Positions 19,298 through 30,957 of a DNA stretch of 64,000 nucleotides are shown here, piece after piece (position 1 is the stretch's first letter; each line of letters starts with the position of its first letter). The notes below the pieces were generated by a model. That model made no database searches. It saw only the letters and a program-made list of their open reading frames with translations, and was not told the DNA's origin. The DNA is from Diplonema japonicum (Eukaryota; Euglenozoa; Diplonemea; Diplonemida; Diplonemidae). Made by a program: the position numbers and the translations under genes. Location of the stretch: contig OZ025702.1 in the NCBI GenBank assembly GCA_964019335.1, forward strand, positions 1-64,000. The letters are read 5' to 3'.

Positions 19298-21499
19298 ATG
19301 GGGAACTGCACGTCAAATAAAAAAAAAGACACCACTAAAGATGATCAAGGTGCAGAGCGATGTGATGAGGTGCACATTGTGAAAGGAGAACACTCGCCTA
19401 TGGGACTTGACCTAGTCAAAAGGAACGGTGCTGTTGTCATCAAAGGCGTGTGTAAAGGAAGTCATGCTGAGAAGAATGGTCTAGGCAGCTATGAAGGATG
19501 GGAGATATGTAACGCAAAGGACTGCGAGGACCTGAAGACGATGAGCGAAGGGCATGATAACGTTGTTTTGAAACTGCGCCCTGAGAGACGCAACAGGGAG
19601 GCGCTCGACATGAAGCCCCCAGAGGGCGTGTGGATTGTGATACCCTCTCGGCCCATGCTCTCAGGATGGTATATCCCCGACCCTTTAGCGGCTTCAACAC
19701 CATCGACAACGTGCAAGACTTGGGGGACAGAGGATGGTACGCAGACTGTGCAGTACAAAGACAATCAGTGGGTGGCCAGCAGCACAGAGACGGTGGGGAC
19801 CGTGTACAAACTGGTCTCAAAAACATCTCCAGACACCATCACAGCTAGTGTGTGGGAGCAAGAGGTGCACATCGGTGTCACGACGGAAGTGTCGCCGCAT
19901 GTTCGTGTGTGTTCCTGGCACGACCCGATGACAGACGACAACGACTTCACACAGCTCCGCGAGTACCTGAACAGGGAGATGCACATCAACCGCGACTGTT
20001 TTGCGATCCACGTCAGCTACCTAACGTCCGACATCTGCCAAAATACCGACAACATCGACTTATGCGTGTTGCTGGTGTCCCTTACAGGGATATCTGTGGA
20101 CCACGACAAGTACGCGATGTTGGTGAGGTGTCTTAAAAGATACCCCAATGTCCTCAGTGCTTGGAAGTATTGTGGTCTACAGCCTTACGAGAAGTGTCGC
20201 AAGTTACAGGAACACACTCTGAGGTCATACAAAGCAGAACATGTGTTGCGCTTAAATCTGCTTTCTGAATACTTCCAGCTGTTTCTCGAGCTGCGCAAGC
20301 CGAAGCAAGCCCGCCAAACCCGCCAGGACCGTGTCTTAATTGCATTACTTGAGGATAGATTTGAGGATCGGGTTAGGAGGAAGCACTGGTCAATGTGGCG
20401 GAGGTGGGCTACTTTCAGACGCCAGATCCCAAGAGACAAAGTTCCCATGTTCGTACATAAGACAGAACCGCAAGGGGCACCCCAAAGAGAGGAGCTTCAA
20501 AAAGAAATGGTATCATACGGAACAAGCATGACCCCAAGGCTTGAAGCAGTGCGCACACATGTTGATCCCCTACCTGTGATCAAGCGCAGTCCTGTGGGTG
20601 CTGAAATCAAAAAACCGGTGGCAGACTGCAGTGCAAGCGAGGGTGATAGTCCTGTGTGCAGGCGTGCACCCAACTTGTACGATGCCAGTGACACGGAAGA
20701 AGAAGCGCCAGTTGCTCCCGTGCTAACGACCGAAAGAATTTGGCCTCTGTGCACATCAGCGCTGCCTTTTGCAAAGTACACAAGTCTACATCTTAGCATA
20801 GTGAAGGACAGACTGGGCTTTGTCCCCCCGATGGTACCCTCCTCACAGCTTACTTTGCTGCTGTCCGAAGGTGTTTACGGAGAGGACGCTGTTAGCGATT
20901 GCCTGCAGAGGATACAGGTAAGACTCCAAACACGTCTGGAGTCAGAGCGCTCACCGTACGCGTGGAGCTACATCCAGCCAGTACAAGCAGACGCAACACA
21001 AAAATGGATGCTCGAGCCGATCTTGGAACATACCTTAAACACGGTACACCCTAATATGACAAGATATCTGTTCATCAAGACAGAGATGACTTCGCCTTAC
21101 TGCACAGGATATGGCAGGGCCGACTTTGTTTTGAAGTCTGAAACGGGCACCCCTTTGCTCCCTGTACTTTTTTGCACTGAAGACATTTCTTCCACCCTCC
21201 CTCAGCTGTGGGCGCAAGTTGCAACTGCACACCAGCACCAGAAGACACTTCCTTCAGCACATTGCGACAAAGTGACCTACGGCATAGCGACTACAGGAGC
21301 CAGGTGGCTGTTTGTTTCTGTGGACAACAGTAGAGAACAGATCACAAAGGAGTATAGCTGGTTTGTGGACGCTGCTGACATTGTATGCACAAAGCAAACT
21401 AACTATACCTCACAGGTACGCGCGTTGCTGTGCTTGTTCACATACGAATGGCGGCAGCAGCACAGATCTGCAAAAGCCGCTTACGATATTTCTAAATAG
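19298..21499 (+). CDS. N-myristoylation-motif PDZ protein
   Basis: A 733-residue single-exon protein. It begins MGNCTSNKKK, a good N-myristoylation plus palmitoylation signal, so it should sit on the inner face of a membrane. Residues ~26-100 form a PDZ-like domain (GLDL carboxylate-loop equivalent, then GLGSYEGWEI and VVLKLRP). A second beta-rich segment follows (~105-200), then an unassigned helical region (~230-345), a basic Trp-rich stretch (KHWSMWRRWATF) and an acidic Ser-rich linker (~440-475). The last ~240 residues form a separate alpha/beta domain of unknown family; a GRADFVLKSE strand pair loosely recalls PD-(D/E)XK nuclease folds, but I cannot confirm this. ATG is 2 nt after an AG. 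Confidence 0.8.
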   Translation: MGNCTSNKKKDTTKDDQGAERCDEVHIVKGEHSPMGLDLVKRNGAVVIKGVCKGSHAEKNGLGSYEGWEICNAKDCEDLKTMSEGHDNVVLKLRPERRNREALDMKPPEGVWIVIPSRPMLSGWYIPDPLAASTPSTTCKTWGTEDGTQTVQYKDNQWVASSTETVGTVYKLVSKTSPDTITASVWEQEVHIGVTTEVSPHVRVCSWHDPMTDDNDFTQLREYLNREMHINRDCFAIHVSYLTSDICQNTDNIDLCVLLVSLTGISVDHDKYAMLVRCLKRYPNVLSAWKYCGLQPYEKCRKLQEHTLRSYKAEHVLRLNLLSEYFQLFLELRKPKQARQTRQDRVLIALLEDRFEDRVRRKHWSMWRRWATFRRQIPRDKVPMFVHKTEPQGAPQREELQKEMVSYGTSMTPRLEAVRTHVDPLPVIKRSPVGAEIKKPVADCSASEGDSPVCRRAPNLYDASDTEEEAPVAPVLTTERIWPLCTSALPFAKYTSLHLSIVKDRLGFVPPMVPSSQLTLLLSEGVYGEDAVSDCLQRIQVRLQTRLESERSPYAWSYIQPVQADATQKWMLEPILEHTLNTVHPNMTRYLFIKTEMTSPYCTGYGRADFVLKSETGTPLLPVLFCTEDISSTLPQLWAQVATAHQHQKTLPSAHCDKVTYGIATTGARWLFVSVDNSREQITKEYSWFVDAADIVCTKQTNYTSQVRALLCLFTYEWRQQHRSAKAAYDISK

Positions 21500-21589
21500 C
21501 AAAAAGTAAAGCCATTTACACCATACACCGACATTATTGTAGCTGCCTTTTCTGCAATATAAAGGAACAAACCATCACAGGGTAGCACT

Positions 21590-24500
21590 ATGCGCTGCTT
21601 GCTGCTTGCGGCAGTTGTTGTGTTGCTATACCCAACGAATTTGTCGGGGATAACACTGCAGCAAGGATGGTATAGAGGAAGAAAGTTTAGTTACTACGAG
21701 TTTGGGAGCGGTAGTGTTGTTGATGTTAAACCGAGGATGTACACATTCGCGACAGAAAGTGCTGAGGGCGTGGTGACGCCTGTGCCGGGCCTCTACTCTG
21801 TCATCGATACAATTACTACGGATGCTAATTACACCGGGTTGTGGGACCACCTACATATCATCGTGGAAACACCTCCCGCAGCTCCAGTCACTTCTTCCGA
21901 AAGCTTACTCACTATGGCTACGGCTAATAATTGGAAGCTTGTGCCTACAGGCTACTTCACGCACTGCCCGCTTGTTGAACAAACAGCTGTTTTAGAAGGT
22001 CTCACAGACCAACCCACAAGAATGTGGCACAAAGATCAAACCTACCATTGTTTCTTGGTCGGCACTTCGCGTCATTATCCCTCCGACTTCATTGAAGTGT
22101 GGGACATCAAGAAGTTCCCCACCAAAGTACGTGTTCCAGAGAACGTGTTGTTGGACTGGGCACCTCACGAATATGGTTTCACGCCGGTGCTCAGAAAGCG
22201 CACTGCTTACGTGGCAGCTACTTACGTAAACAACAGCGTGAGGGCGCTCGCCTCACTTCTACTTCAGCCCCACGAGGTGGCCGATGTTAGTGAAGACATA
22301 TACGTTTCTTGGTACATCACCTCCATGGATCCTCCCACGTGGGACACAGCACAGTGGATCTGGTCGCGCGACCTCAGCACAACGAGTAACCCGACGCAGC
22401 TCTGGTGGACGCTCCGCGAGGAGGAGGTCGACTTCAAGCTCCAAGCCAGGTTTGGAATAGGGTGGATCGGGATAGGGTTTGGCCAGGCGGGGCTTGCGGG
22501 GAACGAAGCAACGGTAAACCTCATAACGTATCTTGACGCGAAGCGCAACTTGTGCATCTCTCATGGTTATGTTAATCAAGGAGAGAGCACTTTGAACCTG
22601 ATCACAGACAACCTTATGGGCGTTACGAACGTTACCCTTGACGTAGACTGGAGAGGCACAATGACCTTGTCTTTCACAAGACGTCTCCAAAGCACCGTCG
22701 TTGATTCGCTAGGCTTCACGCGACCATTGAGTTCTATTGTTGATGGCGAGGTGGGGAGGCTGGTGTGGGCATCACAATCAGGCCCTGCCATGGACACGTG
22801 TGGCGTGGGTGTTGACAAGTTGGTGAGCCCCGTCTATTCCTCAGGATGGGGTGCTCTGGATATACACTGGACATCAAGCAACACGGCTGTGCCTGCGGTG
22901 ATCACTACACCAATTCCAGTGGTGTACACCCCCTCTCCCGTCCTTACACAGAACACCCCAACACCACCCACAGTACCTATGGATTTGGTGCGTGGAAATT
23001 TAGTGCTTGATGCAAAGCTCTCAGTTACTTGGGAGATGCGGACAACTGACGAGATACTGTTCAGCCTCAGTTATCAAGGAGATCTGAGTGCCGAAAAGAG
23101 ATGGATAGGCTTAGGCATTGGTCGCGCGTTTCAGTACTCTGATACCATAACTGTGTGGTACAACAAAGGGGGGCAGGTCCTTGTCGAAGACAGGAAAGCA
23201 GCAGGGCTAAAGGAACCACCCTTGGATGCAAGACAAGATGTAGTCTTAAGGGGGCATCGAATATCTGCAGAGCTCACTGTTGTTAATTTTTCGCGGAAGT
23301 TGGCGACGGGCGATGTGGGAACAAGCGTGAAGCCTCGTTCAAGGACCACCCTTGTCCAAACTGTGCTGAGGAAGTACAGCGGGTGGTACTTGGGGAAGCG
23401 CACTGATTACTACTCGGCAGAAACTCCAGGCGGTGTGTTCGGTGGTGCTCAACCCTTCGCTGCGCCGTTGTACCGAATACAACTTTCTGGCTCAACTGAG
23501 TTGCTTCCGGGACAGATGCTGCTGATCGACTCTCTTCCTGGGCAGCAGGGGTACTCTGACTTACGTCAGATAATCACCGTCAACCCGCCAGCAGGCTACC
23601 AGGGCCCTGTGATATCGTGGGTGCGCAGCATACCAAGCGATTGGACGCAGGTGCGCACCTCTATCTTCATGAACTGCCCTGTGGTGCACGATGCCACCAC
23701 TCTAGAGGAAGATCCAGGGACTTTCCCCAAAATATCTCTGTGGTATAATGGTGAGTTGGTCCGCTGCATTGACTTTTCAGTGAGGGCAACCTCGCTCCCC
23801 ACGTTGTATCCTTTAGCCTGGGCATCTGCCTCTGACCCCTTGAACGGAACTCTAGTTAACACTTCTACAACCGATATGACCTATACCGGCGTGTGGAACC
23901 TGTACACCTACAACAGCACAACTGACGAGACTGTCACAAGTGCTGACGTGCTCTCTTCAGTCCTAGCAGATGCCACTCTCAATGGATACGTAAACAGGCC
24001 TATTGTCAAAGTGCATGATACTGTTGTGCAAACAACACCGTCACCTGATGTTGCTTCGAATTACGATAACACGATGTACTTAAGCTCCGAGCCGGGGAAT
24101 GAAGTAATCCTCCGATGGACTATTGTTGATGCCTCTGGAACAATGCAGGTGGAAGTGGAGTCAGAGGTTGGCGCGCAGAGTATGGTGAGTGTTGGTTTCA
24201 GTGCAACGACGTACCAGAGAATGGCCAATGCAGACATAGTGCTTGGATATGTGGGCACGGCTGGTGCCAGCTGTGTCCGTACGCTGTATGCCATTAACGA
24301 GGTGGGTGCACCCACGGGTGTGCCGCAACTTGTCGTCACCAACAGAGTACTCAATGTTGTCAATGGGAAGCTGCGCATGTCCTTCACCCGCACGCTGAGT
24401 GATGCCTCGACTGAGGGCATCATCCCAACCAACCCGTATCAGTCCATGAGGGTTCTGTATGCGACAGCGGCCAGCATCACGGGTGCTTGCAATGAGCAAG

Positions 24501-27500
24501 ATGTGTCGTTCCTCAATCATGGGACATCTCCCCATGGGTCGCGTGTGATATATTGGAGATTGCAAGATGGTGCTCCATCAGTCATTCCTTCGGCTGCGCC
24601 TTCAACAGGGCTGTCTCTCCCCCTTGACCAACCAGTTGCCTTTAACAGACAGACAGCATGGTTCGCAAGCAGTAGCGTGACCCACTATACTCTAAACAAC
24701 ACCCTGCAGGGTAACAGCACCTATGTACCTCCAATGTACGTCTACGACATATGGTGGCCTGCCGCACGCAACGCCATCATCGACGCTGTCCCCGGCATCG
24801 CTACATACAGCGATCTTATGAAAGTGAGACGTGTCCGCCTCCCTGACGGGTTTCCCGATGAAGTGACGTCACTAGACCAGCTCAGAACGTCAAACGCCTT
24901 CATCGAAGACACTGACTACTACTGGAACTGCCCTGTTGTGTCATTGAAAGCTACCTTCGATTCACAAGATACCATCGAACTCAAGCAGTTGTGGTACAAA
25001 GACCAGCTTGTGCAGTGTGCGCACTTCGGTAACTTGACGTCAACGCGAGTAAACCCCGTCTACGAAGTGTGGAGTGGCGGGGTCTTTACAGGGAGCCGTG
25101 TGCTGTCTTCAACGCCCTCATCGGTGGGGTATTCCCCCTTCAACTGGGTCGTCGAAGTCGCAGTTGCTGATAGCAACAAAGACGTTCGGTCAGCAGCTGA
25201 ACTGCTTTCGGTTAGCATCAGTACTACGGATGCCTCGCCACCGAGGCTGCTGAATATGCCCATCGTCCAGATCGATGCAGGCACACCCCTGCAGCTTACA
25301 CCAATCGTGCTCCCTTTGCAAACAGGATGGCTTGACAACAGGGAAGTACGTTACTTGGACTTCTCTGCACTTTATGGCAAAATACCTACCTTGCAGGATA
25401 CCGTTGTTACTGCCAATGTCTTTGCTTTCAGGTCTTTGAACTCTTACTGGGCTCCTGAAGTACAGCCTAATGTTATAAGTGTCGTTCCTGGTCAGACTGG
25501 TTACGCTGACTTGTGGAAGGTGACACTTGTCGTAGTACCAGCAGGCACGTCCCTTCCGATCACTTCGGCTGGCGACATCCCCGACGCTTGGAAGACTGAA
25601 TCACTTGTCATAATTAATTGCCCTGTTGTCCATAAGGATACCACCATCAGTGCGTACCCTGATGGCACCACCCCGCTGCTTCCTAAGCAGGAATGGTGGT
25701 GGAATGGCACTCGTATTACATGCTTTCTGTTCGAGGAAACTCTTGCCGGCACCGGACCTATCCTTGGGCAGCTCACCCGCGATGTGCTTGTGACAGGATC
25801 GGCAGCACCTGTGTTCACATCGTGGCCCGGCGACAACGGTGGCGGGCTCTCCGTCCCGCAGAACTTTGCAGGTCTGAACGGTGTTGTGTACACATCGGCG
25901 GCGATGGTAACAGGCTTCACGCTGTCTAAATCTCCATGGGCTGTGAACTGGCCTATTATTTTTGTTGTGGCGGCGCAGCGGCCTGCCAGTGTTGCTTACA
26001 ACATGGTAGCGTCGCAAGGTCTATACAGGGGAAAGGCCGTGGATTACTGGCTTGTAGTTAATAGCACAGCACCACCGATGCCAACCGTTATCGCACCTGC
26101 GCAAGACACCATTCAGGAAACAGTGCAGATGCCGACTGCAAGGGTGTACGTCTTCCGCAGGGGGGGTGTTAATGTGGAGGACATGCTCCCTGTGTTTGAC
26201 TTCCGCCCGGGTGAAGACCTCGTCAGAGACGGTGTGTACGGAGGATACAGCGACCTGAAGCGGGTTTTCTTTGTTGAAATGCCTGATAACGCACCCATTA
26301 CATCCCTAAGGAGTGTGGAAGAAGTGGCCAACCAGGGATGGCCCGTGACAGAGGCAACAGGTCTCTATTACAACTGGCCTTTGTGTGACGCGAGTACTGT
26401 GCTACCCCAGAGCATGAGCCTCTTAACTGGCTGGTCAAAGAGTGTGTTTGTCTATTACGTCAAGCTCACTGAACAAACAAACACCAAGATATCAAAAGCT
26501 TTCAGGGTTACTAGTGGCATGCTCGTGTTTCCCTTAGTCCCTGAATCGGCGGACTACACCGCATTTCATACAATATGGGAAGTGGCAGCACCTGACAGCT
26601 TTGATCCTTCAACAGATCTTGCCCTGTACTCCTTTCAACCGGTCTACCCTATTGTGGTACTAAACCTCCCTATTCTTGCAGCACCTTCAGCAAGCACTCT
26701 TACCAACGAAGTAGACACCCAGAAGGTTTACGATAAAAAAGCAGCATGGATGGGGGGCCGCGAGGTCCAGTACTACTCATTCACTAACACGCCGCTGCCT
26801 TCTGGTGACACTGTCGTGCCAATGGCAGTTTATGCCCTGCGTTACGGCACTGCTTACTCTTCTAAGCCAGTGCAAGCTTCCGAGATAGCTATAAGAAGTG
26901 CAGGTCAGCCGGGCTACTCGGACCTACAGTCTGTCCAAGTGGTTGAAGCAACTGGCGTGGCAGCATTCCCACTGCGGTCTGCCGAAAACTTGTTATCAGA
27001 GGCGCTCAACAACTCATGGAGCATAGTACCCACGAACCTTGAACGTGTCGCTCCCATGGTGCATCCTGGGTCTCTCCTTTCGGACGAGGCGCACCGCCTG
27101 CGCTACCCGAAGAAGGTCGTTTACCAAGGTGGCAGAGAAGTTGTTGTTATGGACTTTGGGTTCTCTGACCAAGCAAAAGCGCAGATCCCCATCTACAAGG
27201 TTGTAAACGCTAATAATTTGGTTTCTTACATCCTTTCTGCATCAAGCGTGCCTGCTGCTAGGTTCTGCAGAGAGGTAGTGAAGTTTGCAGACACAACCAC
27301 GTACCCGCTGATTGACTTGGACCCGGCATGGACCGAATGCCATCAACGCACCGAGCAAGCATGCCCACGAGAGCATTGCATATGGAATGGAACCTGTATT
27401 CAACCGGAAACACGATTCGTGTGTGCTCTTGTCTCGCAATCGCAGGGCAGGGCACCACTAGTTACTCTCTCTCGGGAGACAGGCTGGTTTGATGGCAGGA

Positions 27501-30500
27501 GACTCACCTACTACTCGTCGCCAAATACTGTTCCGGGGAACGCCACACACACAGTGACAGACACTGTCTACGTGTTCAGATTCCCTGCTGCACGGGGACA
27601 GCAGCCACTGGAGGCCGCAGGTGTTCCTGGTCTGCTCCCAGTATTCACCAACCTACCTGGAACAGAGTCCTACAGCGACGTGCACAAGTTAATGCTGGTG
27701 ACAGTCCCTCTTACCTACTCGGGTGGCCTCATAGAGACAAGAGAAGATGTGCTCAATGTGGTTGCCGCAGAAAACTGGGTGATCGCTGACACAGGGACCA
27801 TCGTCAACTGGTGGGTTGTGCATGCGAGCTCAACATTAGAGGACAGGGACACTACTACAGTCCCCAAAAACGAAGCATGGGCAGAAGGTGAGAAGGTGGC
27901 GTACTTTGACTTTGGGTCCATTAACTCGATAGATCACAAAGAGAAGTTTGTGCTTGTGAGAAACGGTCAAGACGTTGTGGACAACGATATCTTCATTCAA
28001 GCGGAGCTGGTGGGAACTGCTGTGGGCACACCCTACTCGCATCTCGTGTGGGAAGTTGCTGTCGCAGTTGATACGTCTTACGTGAGCGAGAACTTCACCA
28101 CGGCAAGCCAGCTGAGCGGGCTGGTGCCTAACTATAGGCGGCAAACAATCGCAAACAATCCCATCATGACTCTCGAGGCTCCGGTTAATGCGATTGATTT
28201 CGACGATTTAGTTATCGACCCCAGCCAACCGCAGGACATGTCCTGGGCCTATGGACAGGTCGAGAGTGTCACGCAGCAGCTCCTTCCATGCGAGGCAGCC
28301 CAAAGAGGGCGGACTGCTGTATCACTGCAGACGAGTACCACAACCAATCCACCCATTCCACCTGTGGGCAGTGACATAAGGACATGTATGGTGTTGACCC
28401 CAGTCTTCACGTTTTGTTGGGAAATCCTTGCTATCACACCTGACACTATCACAGTCACCTTCAAGATCCAAACAGGCAGCTGGGTGGGAGTAGCCCTCTC
28501 GCATGAGGTGCGAGAAGGAGGACCCAGGAATTCTGATGTGTGGCTGGGGTACCGCGACATATCAGGGCCGCAGCTTACAGACAGGTGGATAGGTCAGGAC
28601 CACGTTGCACTCCCCTCGATCGACACTGTGCTCGGCGGATCAAATGACCTCAGCATCATCGCAGGGCGCTCCGTGTACTCGGCTCAAAGGGACTATCACA
28701 ACATCACTTTTACAAGAAAGCTGGTGTCTCCAGACACAGCTGCCGACATCAGCATCAATAGCTCCAGTATCTTTGTATCATGGGCAACAGGAACAGGGGA
28801 CATCCCCACGCGACACTCTGCCACAAGCACTCTGTGTATAAACTTCTATACGAGCCAAGTGGAATTCGGCTGCATCCCGACATCACGGGACGAATGGTGG
28901 GTACCATTCACTATTATATTACTGAGCTGGGCTGTGCTCTGTGGTTTCTTCCTAGTAACGTATTCGCAAAAGAACTCAGTTCTTCACACAGTCGTTTTGT
29001 TCAAGGTGTGCTCTTATTGGGAAGACAACGAATCACACAGGGATCTGTCGCGAACCATCTCACAGCAGCACAGGTGGTACTGATTGCGGTGTACGTGACA
29101 CTTGTAGGCATCTGGGTGGCAATGAGTGCCGATAAGTACTACAATGTATGCTTTGAAATTAGAAGTTAATATTCAACAGTTGAAGTTACGAGTGCCAAGT
29201 CTGCGGGCTTTTGGGAGTGGTGCTGTGCTGTGTTTCTCTCTAATGTTGCTGCCAGTTGCGAGGTCTTCACCTCTCCTGTGGGCCGTTGGCATTTCGAAAC
29301 AGCGTGCTGCTAGATGGCACAAGTGGAATGGCATCCTGCTGCTGCTGCTGGTGACAATCCACGGAATCGGGATGGTATGTTGGTGTGCGGTCGCATAATT
29401 TATGTTAGGTCGCGACATACGCCACGGACGCTGTTAGTTGGAAGAGCGGTGACACCAAACGGCAACCAGGGTTAGCAGGCCTCCTCGCATTTGTAGGACT
29501 TCTTTTTCAAGGTTTCGTGGCTACTTCTCCGTTTGGAGGACGCTTGGTATGCAGTCTGATAGAAAATCACGCATCACAGGGATGGTTTAAGCGACGCTAC
29601 TATGAAGCCTTCCAAGTGATCCATATGTTTGGTGGAATCTGGTCTCTCGTGTGGGCTGTGATCCATCATCCACCGCTGCTGTACGGGGTGTTGTTCTCCA
29701 TTGTGGTCTACATTATCGACAAACTGTTCTACTTTTACCAGTGGATGACCGCCATGGATGGTTGGTCAACTGTGCTGTCTTGCATCTCGTGCTTTTTGTG
29801 CAGAGGGGATAGGACCCCCCGCAGTGCCTTTTTCTCTTGCCAAGATGAATCCTTCAACGATGGGCGGAAGCTATCGTGCCTCGAGCTCAAGGTCGTTTCT
29901 TCCGACCATTCGTTATGTTATGACACATTCAGAATAGACGCCATGGAGCCCCTGCAGCACGTACTCGTAAGGATACCTTCAGCAGGTAGGGAGTGGCATC
30001 CTGTTGGCATCAGTTGCCGTCCTGTCCACGTCGAGGACGATCAGCACGACCCTTTCAAAGGTAGCCCCACGACGTCCTTCACGCTGCATGTTGGCGCCAA
30101 CGATTCCAAGCGGCACACATGGTCAGCAAGAGTCCACCAACTTGCGTGTTCCATGGAGCGGCTGGGTTCCGTTCAAGTGATGGGACCTTATGGAAGGCCT
30201 GCTATTGACTTTAGGTCGTACGAACACCTGATCCTTATTGGAGGTGGGATTGGTGCTGCGCCCCTGATGTCTATCCTAGGATACTACCTTGACCCCGTGT
30301 GGGGCAAGCAGGCACCTGCTGGAAAAAGTAGAACAAAGCTCATCACTCTGATCTGGGCAGCCAAGGACAGAAAGATGTTCGACGTGTTCTGCGATGGCAG
30401 CGACTCTCCCGGCGTGCTACGGATGGCGCTGGATATTGACTATGATGCTCGTACTTCTAATAAGAACTTCGCGTTCAGAATGTTCTTGCACGAGACATCG

Positions 30501-30875
30501 CGTAGCAGGGACAACCCTTTACAGCGCGACACAGATAGTTACTCTCCTGGCGGGCTTGAGCAGCTCCAGCAGATAGCCGATGCCAAAGCGACCGAGACAA
30601 AAAGAAATCGTGTACAGCTAGTGTACAACGGAAGGCCCAACCTCTTCCAAAGAGACGCAGCGAGCTCCACACACCCTAACGTGTTTGATGACTTTGCTGC
30701 GCAAAATGAGCTTGGCAATACCCAACTCCCTGGCCTCACATCTAGAATCACCTCCGCAGGTGTAGTTGCTTGCGGCCCCCCTTCCCTCATGAGGGCCGTG
30801 CGTGCCTCTGTCGACAAGCACAACATGATGCAGCGGGGCCTAACCTTCCACCTTCACTCTGAAATGTGGACATAG
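21590..30875 (+). CDS. Giant DOMON-ferric reductase/NADPH oxidase fusion
   Basis: Five exons: 21590-29005, 29041-29145, 29180-29374, 29409-29546, 29580-30875 (introns 35, 34, 34, 33 nt) join in frame to 3,049 residues. A signal peptide (1-20) precedes an extracellular part of about 2,430 residues with seven copies of a GWYxGR...YY module and four DOMON domains (~270-400, ~478-575, ~840-940, ~2274-2400). The membrane core starts near 2436 and has two His-X13-His pairs (2554/2568 and 2633/2647) that would hold two hemes. The cytosolic end has the FAD motif HPVGIS, the nucleotide motif LIGGGIGAAP and VVACGPPSLM. It should pass electrons from cytosolic NAD(P)H across the plasma membrane to an outside acceptor such as ferric iron, oxygen or DOMON-bound heme (inference). 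ATG is 9 nt after CACAG. Confidence 0.92.
21650..28170 (+). repeat. Seven GWYxGRxxxYY coding modules
   Basis: Module starts, recognised by GWYRGRKFSYYEF-like text, lie near 21665, 23377, 24652, 25319, 26011, 26740 and 27475 (residues ~26, 597, 1022, 1244, 1475, 1718, 1963). A full unit is ~230 residues and also contains a PG..GYSDL segment, a W..V.T....CPVV segment and a second WY.G..V.C.DF. DOMON domains interrupt the series between the early copies. The pattern recalls the uncharacterised DUF7482-type domain (from memory, unverified). Confidence 0.75.
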
Positions 30876-30957
30876 AAAATAGATACAGACCGTCTTTATA
30901 TTATTAGAATTAGAAGTAAATTAGGGGCTAATTTCTTTCATTCACCTTCTGCAGGTC

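Noticed and set aside
29083-29517. Treating the DOMON ectodomain and the reductase as separate genes, with an independent start at 29517
   Set aside because: Four consecutive GTATG/GTGTG..AG introns of 33-35 nt restore frame, membrane helices and both heme His pairs, while 29517 lacks a nearby acceptor.
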